Shown: piece by piece, positions 57,659 through 64,000 of the stretch
How the letters are laid out: each line of letters begins with the position of its first letter
Numbering within the stretch: position 1 is the first letter of the stretch
From: Bacillota bacterium
GTDB lineage: Bacteria; Bacillota; Clostridia; Christensenellales; Pumilibacteraceae
Assembly: GCA_009777485.1 (NCBI GenBank)
Contig: WRLT01000013.1
Span: 1-64,000 of the forward strand
DNA: 64,000 nt
Direction of reading: 5' to 3'
Program-made: the position numbers and the translations under genes
Notes under the pieces: model-generated
Databases searched by the model: none
What the model was told of the DNA's origin: nothing
The model's input: only the letters and a program-made list of their open reading frames with translations

Positions 57659-58054
57659 TTATTCGGGTGTTGCACCGCCGCAGCCGCCTCCGCAGCCTCC
57701 GCAACCGCTGCCGCAACCGCCGCCGCCCGACATATCAGAGGCCTCGAAATCAGCCGCCGCCGTTAAATACAGCGAAAATACTTTTTCTAACAGCTTTTCG
57801 TCAAAAATCGGCTTGTACAGCTTTTCGCCGCCCTCTTCGTCTACCGAATACTCAAAAATAACGGCCTCGTCCTCGCCGATGCCCTCGACAACTTCAACGG
57901 GCTGTAAGATGCCGTAGAATTTTTCTTCGTATTCTACGCTTGCGATTTCAAAAAAGTCTATCGGCTTTTCCTCGTCGTCGTATAGCGTAATGATAGAATC
58001 CTGTGTGAAGATTTCTACGTTGTCGTGTGCGTTTTTATGGTTCTTGTCTGCCAT
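57659..58054 (-). CDS. DUF1292 family protein with a Gly/Cys-rich tail
   Basis: 131 residues: IITLYDDEEKPIDFFEIASV and YGILQPVEVVEGIGEDEAVI are the DUF1292 (YrzB) pattern, followed by an 18-residue tail of Gly with five Cys (GGGGCGSGCGGCGGGCGG). The tail is not part of the family. Its start overlaps the ruvX end by 20 bases, the standard neighbourhood. Function unknown; the tail could bind metal. Confidence 0.8.
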   Translation of the reverse strand: MADKNHKNAHDNVEIFTQDSIITLYDDEEKPIDFFEIASVEYEEKFYGILQPVEVVEGIGEDEAVIFEYSVDEEGGEKLYKPIFDEKLLEKVFSLYLTAAADFEASDMSGGGGCGSGCGGCGGGCGGATPE

Positions 58055-58475
58055 GCTGCTGCTCCTTTTTAATTTTATCTAGATAGCTTTGCAAAATAAT
58101 TTGCGCGGAGGCGGCGTCTATATTGGCGCGTATCTTATCGCGGGAAAGCCCGCTTTCGGTTAATGCGCGCTGAGCCGACACGGTGGTTAGCCGCTCGTCT
58201 TTATAGATTACCTCTAAACCTGTGATTTTTTCTAGCACGCGCCCTAAGCTTTCGGTTTTGTTTGCGCGCGCGCCCTTTGTGCCGTCCATGTTAATCGGCA
58301 AGCCGATAACAATTTTTTGTGCGTTTTTTTCTAGTGCAAGCGCGGCGAAATAATCGGCGTCTTTACGCATACTTTGCGTTTTATAGGTAGGCAGCGGACT
58401 TGCCAGCGTACCTGTTTCGTCGCTGAGGGCTAAGCCCGTGCGTGCATCTCCGTAATCTATGCCCAGTATCCGCAA
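58035..58475 (-). CDS. ruvX: Holliday junction resolvase-like RuvX (YqgF)
   Basis: 146 residues, RNase H fold: ILGIDYGDARTGLALSDETG, IVIGLPINMDGTKGARA, YKDERLTTVSAQRAL and NIDAASAQIILQSYL. Processes pre-16S rRNA 5' ends. The start is a TTG with GGAGGG seven bases upstream. Confidence 0.92.
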   Translation of the reverse strand: MRILGIDYGDARTGLALSDETGTLASPLPTYKTQSMRKDADYFAALALEKNAQKIVIGLPINMDGTKGARANKTESLGRVLEKITGLEVIYKDERLTTVSAQRALTESGLSRDKIRANIDAASAQIILQSYLDKIKKEQQHGRQEP

Positions 58476-58546
58476 AATTATTCCCTCCCGACACTTTACG
58501 CTTAATTGTACTACGCGCAGAAAAAAAAGTCAAACGGATTTAATGT

Positions 58547-58576
58547 AAAAAACACCGTGCTAAGACGGCGTTTTTT
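58547..58576 (-). terminator. Terminator of the YdjG/YdjI-like operon
   Basis: AAAAAACACCGT-gctaag-ACGGCGTTTTTT, with T runs on both sides, just after the last gene of the operon (stop at 58590). Confidence 0.8.
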
Positions 58577-58589
58577 AATAACTATTATC

Positions 58590-59054
58590 TTATTGATTGT
58601 TTTCTTGGTCTTTTTTCTCTTGGGCTTCTTTTTCGGCGCGTCTTGCCCAGTAGTCTTTGTAGCCGACTTTTTGGTTGTCGCCCGTGTTTTGTCCTTGTCC
58701 GCCCGTAGCAAACAGCATAACTAACAGCGCGGTTACGCCTGCAATGGCAACAATCGGCAATACCCACTTTTCGCCCCATTGGTAGATGTTGACGATGCCT
58801 AATACCGCTACCAGTATAAGCCCGATGCCGATAATTACTGAAACGCGTTTCATAACGGGAGGTATAGAGGTGTTTTTAGAGAACAGTGCGCGGCATACAA
58901 ACGCGACGCCCCAACCGCCTGCGGCGATAACAATTGCCCACATACCGACGGGAATGTTTTCGGGTATAACTTCGGCAACCTGTAATATCCACAATAGCGC
59001 CGCCGCCGCAAGTGAAAGAATTAACAGCAATTTGAACATAAAACCTTTTTTCAT
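58590..59054 (-). CDS. Four-helix membrane protein of the YdjG/YdjI-like operon
   Basis: 154 residues with four hydrophobic segments and a charged C-terminal tail (YKDYWARRAEKEAQEKK). AAGGAG upstream. Unrecognised family; placed last in the SPFH/zinc-ribbon operon, so probably a membrane partner. Confidence 0.7.
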   Translation of the reverse strand: MKKGFMFKLLLILSLAAAALLWILQVAEVIPENIPVGMWAIVIAAGGWGVAFVCRALFSKNTSIPPVMKRVSVIIGIGLILVAVLGIVNIYQWGEKWVLPIVAIAGVTALLVMLFATGGQGQNTGDNQKVGYKDYWARRAEKEAQEKKDQENNQ

Positions 59055-59111
59055 TTTTTAAATCTCCTTTTTTGGGTGTATTTTTATTTTGTGTTTTGGT
59101 TTACTTTTTTA

Positions 59112-59570
59112 TTATCTTAACAATACCGAATGCGAGGTGCAAACAATGGTTTCGCCTTCGGCTAATACGATGCTGTCTCCGTGCGTGTACTCGCGCAAGA
59201 ACCTGCCGATACGGATGTTAAATTTGTTTTCGCCGTGCGCCGTTGTAAGCAGCGTGTATTGACCGGGTATTAACGCACCGCCGACGCGCGCCGTATACGT
59301 TTTGCCTTTAACTACCGTAAAGTCGCCTTTGGAGTGCGATACGTTAACGGCGTTTCCGAATTGAATGGTATTATCTACCGAATAGCGGACGCCGCCCTTT
59401 ACCTTTACCTTGCCCGCTTTTTTACCCGCGCGTTTAGAACGGTTGGCTTTTACGGCAAAAACGGTTATCAAAATTACCGCTAATACCGTAATAAAAATGC
59501 ACGATAGAATAATCCATAGTACGGGGTCAGTTAGCTCGAAACCCATGATTGTAGTGTTTATAAAGCACAT
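59112..59570 (-). CDS. Single-pass membrane protein of the YdjG/YdjI-like operon
   Basis: 152 residues: one transmembrane segment (VLWIILSCIFITVLAVILIT), a basic stretch, then a beta-rich cytoplasmic domain (TYTARVGGALIPGQYTLLT). AAAGGAGG five bases before the ATG. Family not recognised; the gene order suggests a role with the SPFH protein. Confidence 0.7.
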   Translation of the reverse strand: MCFINTTIMGFELTDPVLWIILSCIFITVLAVILITVFAVKANRSKRAGKKAGKVKVKGGVRYSVDNTIQFGNAVNVSHSKGDFTVVKGKTYTARVGGALIPGQYTLLTTAHGENKFNIRIGRFLREYTHGDSIVLAEGETIVCTSHSVLLR

Positions 59571-59613
59571 AACTACCTCCTTTCCGCAGTTGCGGACTTC
59601 AACAAGCCTTTTT

Positions 59614-60747
59614 TTACCACCAGCCCATTGCTTTGGTTATACCTGCCAGTGCGCCTACTACTGCCCCTAGCACGATACCTACTACCATCAGCACTTTGGG
59701 TGCGCTGACGGGCATTTTACCCGCAACCTTGCCGTTAGTGCCGTTTACATAAAAGTTGTACGTTTTGTCTACTTTTTCTTTTTTGATTTTATCAAACTTC
59801 TTGCCGTAGTTGCAATGCCCCACGTACACGGGCAGCAATACATACCTAAACATAATGTTGTTATACACGGTGTTAGCATGGTATTCGGCAACGATGGTAT
59901 AGCCGGGATATTTTTGCAATATCGCCCTTTTAATACGCTCATCTATAACCGCACGCGCCTCGCCCCAGCAAGTCGTTCCGTCTTTGCTGTATTGATTTGC
60001 CGCATAGCCGAATAAAAAGTTTTGGTTGTACTCCTTAGAGTTAAACATATCAAACGGCTGCATTTTGTTTACATCTTTTTGCTGAATGGTGGACGATGCT
60101 TGAATTAAGATGTCGTTAAACAGCCCCGAATACGTACCCGAAATGTTGATATAGTCGATACGGGTGCGGGTTACGGTTCTGCCGTTGACGCGTGTGGTGT
60201 AGGTTACCCTGCGGCCTAAGCGTCCGCGATACTGCGTAATGGTATCGGTATCAAAGGTAAATGCGGGGTTATAAATGCCGTCTACTTCTTCGGCGCGCAC
60301 GTTCTTTTTAAAGCGGCGCGGTGCAAAAAACTTTTTTTTCACCCAGTTGATAAAGCGCGTAATGGCGGTTTCTTTGGTGATTTTAAACGGCAGTACTGCG
60401 TTGGGCTTAATGCCTGAGATGTCCGAAGCTTGAACGATGTTGGATGTTCCGCAAAATGCGCAAGCCTTTGCAATTTCTTCACGCGATAAAATTTCTTTCG
60501 CGCCGCACCTAGAACATTGAAAAACGTGCGTATCCGTCCATTTGTTAGCAGGGTCTAAAAGCCGCGCAAATTCTAGCTTGATAGCGGGCGCGGTAGGAAA
60601 TTTAACCTCATTATCGCAGTGCAAACACCACAGACTCTCCTTTTCGGGATGGAATGAAAGGTTTGCGCCGCAACCCGGGCATTTAGTTCCGGAGGTTGTT
60701 CCTTTTTCGGCCGCGCTGTATAAAATTTCTTCACGACTAAGTTCCAT
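59614..60747 (-). CDS. Zinc-ribbon membrane protein (YdjG-like)
   Basis: 377 residues. Two treble-clef-like zinc ribbons: C23, C26, C41, C44 (KCPGCG, WCLHCD) and C78, C81, C96, C99 (QCSRCG, CAFCG). Then a central region with YNPAFTFDTDTITQYRGRLG, a Tyr-rich domain, and a C-terminal membrane segment (MVVGIVLGAVVGALAGITKA). Same layout as Bacillus YdjG, next to an SPFH protein as in ydjFGHI. Membrane quality control is inferred from that comparison. Confidence 0.8.
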   Translation of the reverse strand: MELSREEILYSAAEKGTTSGTKCPGCGANLSFHPEKESLWCLHCDNEVKFPTAPAIKLEFARLLDPANKWTDTHVFQCSRCGAKEILSREEIAKACAFCGTSNIVQASDISGIKPNAVLPFKITKETAITRFINWVKKKFFAPRRFKKNVRAEEVDGIYNPAFTFDTDTITQYRGRLGRRVTYTTRVNGRTVTRTRIDYINISGTYSGLFNDILIQASSTIQQKDVNKMQPFDMFNSKEYNQNFLFGYAANQYSKDGTTCWGEARAVIDERIKRAILQKYPGYTIVAEYHANTVYNNIMFRYVLLPVYVGHCNYGKKFDKIKKEKVDKTYNFYVNGTNGKVAGKMPVSAPKVLMVVGIVLGAVVGALAGITKAMGWW

Positions 60748-60771
60748 TAGTAACTCCTATGTGCATTTGTT

Positions 60772-61935
<1,164 letters not shown>

Positions 61936-61975
61936 AGTTTTTAACTCCTTTCGTTTTAGTTTATTTTATATGTTC

Positions 61976-62004
61976 ATTATATAATATGAATATACCCGTG
62001 TCAA
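61976..62004 (-). promoter_or_regulatory. Perfect consensus sigma-A promoter of the SPFH operon
   Basis: Minus strand TTGACA (62004-61999), 17 nt, TATAAT (61981-61976), about 40 bases before the SPFH gene. It matches the vegetative consensus at every core position, so strong constitutive expression or tight repression is expected. Confidence 0.85.
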
Positions 62005-62096
62005 CAGCATTTTCGCCTTTTTAAAACATTTAACCATATTTTAATATTTCTTAAATAGTTTTAAGAAAACAAAGTTTGGGCTTGCCGTAAAAAAAA

Positions 62097-62118
62097 CAGG
62101 GCTTTTGTTAAAACCCTG
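62097..62118 (-). terminator. Terminator of the BspA-like lipoprotein gene
   Basis: CAGGGTTTTAACAAAAGCCCTG hairpin on the minus strand followed by TTTTTTTT, just beyond the stop at 62158. Confidence 0.85.
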
Positions 62119-62157
62119 CTTTAAGAATGGTTGAGATAGGAATGTATTTTGGAACGG

Positions 62158-63714
62158 CTAGCTGTAATTCCAAACTACCCGCGCATTGCTTCCGTTCCAG
62201 TTGGGTTGCCAGCGTTCGCCCGGCCCTGCCCTGCGCACGTTAATCGTTGTAAGGTTGGCGCATTCAAAAAATACTGCCGAACCCATTCCCTCTACAAAGG
62301 AAGGAATGGTAACGGTGCTGACGGCGGTTTTATGAAACGCTCTGTTTCCGATTTCTTCTAAAAAAGACGGCAGTGTTATATTTGCCAGCGCGCCGCAGTT
62401 GGCAAATGCGTTAGTTCCGATAAATTTTACGCTGATAGGAAAATCTACGCGGGTAAGCGCGGTGCATTGGTCAAACGCGCTCTGCCCGATAGTTTCTACC
62501 GCGCCGGGAAATCTGATGCTTTGCAGTGAAATGCAAAACTGAAAGGCGGCGCGCGGAATTTCTTCTATATCGCGCGGGAGGATTACGCGGCGCAGCGCGC
62601 TGCATCGGGCAAATACTTCGCTGCCCAGCGATACAATGCTGTCGGGCAGGATGATTTGGGTAAGTGCGCTGTTGCTTCTAAACGCGCCGTTTCCTACCGT
62701 TTCAATACCGTTTAGCAGAATAACCTGTGCAAGCTTTTGGCTGTTTGCAAACGCATTATTGCCGATAGCCCTAACCGTTCCGGGGACTATTATATTTTCT
62801 AGCACGCTGTCCTCAAACGCGCCCGCGCCGATTACGGTAACCGTATTAGGAATGAGAACCTCCGTAAACGTGAAAGGCGGAATGGGCGGTTCTCCCTCTT
62901 CTGGCTCTTGCGTTTTAAAGCCGTTTGCCGCGATTCGCGTTACGGGTGCGTTGTTATATCTGGACGGAATTATCAGCTGTTCTAATTGGTGCGTATCTTC
63001 CGCCGCCGAAACTTCGTATCCACCTGTAACGGGCGTAAAGGTAAATACGTCTAAATCTATAAAGACATCTTGCGACGGCAGTGTCCAAAACGCATACAGG
63101 GTGGTGGGCTGTTCGGGCCAGTTAAAGCCTGTTCCGCATGCTCCCGCATATTGAATGCCGCCGCCGCCCAAAGCCGAAAACCAGCCGCCGAATACCCTGT
63201 TTCCGATAGGGTCCCACGGGCCGGGATGCGTCCACGGGACATCGGGGTTTTCCGCGTCCCAATCGGGCGGCTTAACGCCCCAATCGGCAGGCGCATCGGG
63301 TGCTTGCTGCATCGGAATAGCATAGGGCTTACCGAACGTTACAAATATGCTTTCTATGTCGGGCTGCTCTTCCTCGTAGTCTATAATATAGGTCGGGCTG
63401 TATTGCACGCGCACGGGGTCTAAATATTTTGCGTACAGCGTCATGTTTCTTACAATAGATGACCTTTCAAAATCGAATCGTTGGGTAAGTTCTTTATCGG
63501 CGTACCAGTCAAAAAAACCGACGCCCGCTTTTTCGGGAATAATATCGGGGCGCAAAACCGTTGTGCCCTGCCGAACCGTTTGCGACGGTATACTAGGCGA
63601 ACCGCCCATGGTATCAAACGTAACGGTTACATTTCCCGAATTGCATGCCGATAAAACACCTGCGAAAACTAGTGCCAAAACAACCGATAATAGTATACAG
63701 ATTTTTTTCTTCAT
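62158..63714 (-). CDS. BspA-like leucine-rich-repeat lipoprotein
   Basis: 518 residues. Signal peptide with lipobox (GVLSACNSG), then two InlB-type B repeats (VTFDTMGGSPSIPSQTV; GGWFSALGG), a linker, and about nine LRR_5 repeats from residue 270 on (IGAGAFEDSVLENIIVPGTV, VGNGAFRSNSALTQIILPDS). This architecture is typical of surface proteins of gut and termite-gut Clostridia and mediates attachment. Strong promoter upstream. The partial gene at the right edge belongs to the same type. Confidence 0.9.
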   Translation of the reverse strand: MKKKICILLSVVLALVFAGVLSACNSGNVTVTFDTMGGSPSIPSQTVRQGTTVLRPDIIPEKAGVGFFDWYADKELTQRFDFERSSIVRNMTLYAKYLDPVRVQYSPTYIIDYEEEQPDIESIFVTFGKPYAIPMQQAPDAPADWGVKPPDWDAENPDVPWTHPGPWDPIGNRVFGGWFSALGGGGIQYAGACGTGFNWPEQPTTLYAFWTLPSQDVFIDLDVFTFTPVTGGYEVSAAEDTHQLEQLIIPSRYNNAPVTRIAANGFKTQEPEEGEPPIPPFTFTEVLIPNTVTVIGAGAFEDSVLENIIVPGTVRAIGNNAFANSQKLAQVILLNGIETVGNGAFRSNSALTQIILPDSIVSLGSEVFARCSALRRVILPRDIEEIPRAAFQFCISLQSIRFPGAVETIGQSAFDQCTALTRVDFPISVKFIGTNAFANCGALANITLPSFLEEIGNRAFHKTAVSTVTIPSFVEGMGSAVFFECANLTTINVRRAGPGERWQPNWNGSNARVVWNYS

Positions 63715-63773
63715 AATCTCCGCCTTAAAAACTGAAACCGTGCAAAGCGCAAAACGGCTTCATTGCTACTTGT

Positions 63774-63802
63774 ATTATACGGCAGATTTAACATTTTGGC
63801 AA
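63774..63802 (-). promoter_or_regulatory. Sigma-A promoter of the BspA-like gene
   Basis: Minus strand TTGCCA (63802-63797), 17 nt, TATAAT (63779-63774), about 60 bases before the ATG. Confidence 0.7.
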
Positions 63803-63864
63803 GCGTTTGCGCAAAAAAAGTTGGCGGTGCTTTTGTTAGTACTTTTTTCGCGCGCCTTTACTTT

Positions 63865-64000
63865 TTACCACGCGGTGGGAACGCCGTCTTCAAAGTGCCA
63901 GTAATTCCCTTGTGTTGCGGGTTGAATTTCGGAATAATAGTAGCGCGTTGCGTTTACAACCTGTGCGTTGTTGCCTGTGTTTATGGCGTTAAACTGTGCC
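63865..64000 (-). CDS. C-terminal end of a BspA-like LRR surface protein (5' partial)
   Basis: Frame open from the right window edge to a TAA at 63865-63867, 44 residues: ... ATRYYYSEIQPATQGNYWHF and ending EDGVPTAW. The YYYSExQPxxxGNYWHF-DGxPTxW pattern is the usual end of BspA-type LRR proteins. The rest lies outside the window. It precedes the LRR lipoprotein, so at least two such genes lie in tandem. Confidence 0.85.
   Translation of the reverse strand, partial: AQFNAINTGNNAQVVNATRYYYSEIQPATQGNYWHFEDGVPTAW

Overview
The window is about 64 kb of chromosome from an endospore-forming low/mid-GC Firmicute, most likely an uncultured member of the Clostridia. The evidence is a complete spoIIIAA-AH operon, spoIVB, a SpoIIM-like protein, and Firmicute-type housekeeping gene order. 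Nearly every gene is on the minus strand, so operons read from right to left. I saw no rRNA, tRNA or CRISPR array.

Layout from left to right: (1) 1-2.6 kb is an accessory region. Collagen-like lipoproteins alternate with convergent fragments of a phage tail-hub-like protein in a tandem duplication, followed by a SpoIIM-like membrane protein. (2) 2.6-5.9 kb is an AT-rich two-gene unit, a large P-loop ATPase and a membrane-anchored partner, of unknown and possibly defensive function. (3) 6.2-16.6 kb is a conserved block: spoIVB, recN, argR, nadK, dxs, ispA, xseB, xseA, folD, nusB and an Asp23-family gene. (4) 16.7-17.3 kb holds a small Cys-rich gene and a divergent Xre regulator around a palindromic operator. 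(5) 17.5-22.5 kb is spoIIIA, with a sigma-E-like promoter. (6) 22.6-25.5 kb has efp, an Xaa-Pro peptidase and a lipoprotein. (7) 25.6-33.3 kb is the rimP-nusA-ylxR-infB-rbfA-nrnA-truB-ribF operon.

(8) 33.5-43.9 kb is a prophage-derived islet sitting between the PolC-position gene and rimP, which are neighbours in many Firmicutes. It carries a 1934-residue RHS protein, an overlapping membrane protein that is a candidate immunity gene, three collagen-like or His-rich tail-fibre proteins, a small unknown protein and a holin-like protein. No capsid, sheath, tube or terminase gene is present. (9) 44.2-55.9 kb is the rpsB-tsf-pyrH / frr-uppS-cdsA-dxr-rseP-ispG-polC-like block. It is interrupted between pyrH and frr by a carbohydrate-binding-domain gene, two divergent Xre regulators and dispersed repeats. 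The PolC-position gene keeps only the N-terminal, OB and exonuclease parts. (10) 56.3-58.5 kb has queF and a queuosine-precursor transporter behind a preQ1-I-like riboswitch, then a DUF1292 gene and ruvX. (11) 58.6-61.9 kb is a YdjG/YdjI-like membrane-stress type operon behind a perfect consensus promoter. (12) 62.1-64 kb has BspA-like leucine-rich-repeat surface proteins, the last running off the window.

The genes support isoprenoid synthesis (dxs, dxr, ispG, ispA, uppS), translation (infB, nusA, rimP, rbfA, tsf, rpsB, frr, efp), queuosine salvage and sporulation. Regulatory signals that can be read include sigma-A promoters with 17-nt spacers, several promoters that would give leaderless mRNAs, a candidate leader RNA before rpsB, a possible Shine-Dalgarno-sequestering switch before rimP, and an apparent AUU start codon for truB. 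A dispersed repeat family (CTTTCCACCCCGTC ... GAGGGGAATTTTTT) and ATGGAAAATGG-type repeats fill most of the larger gaps.
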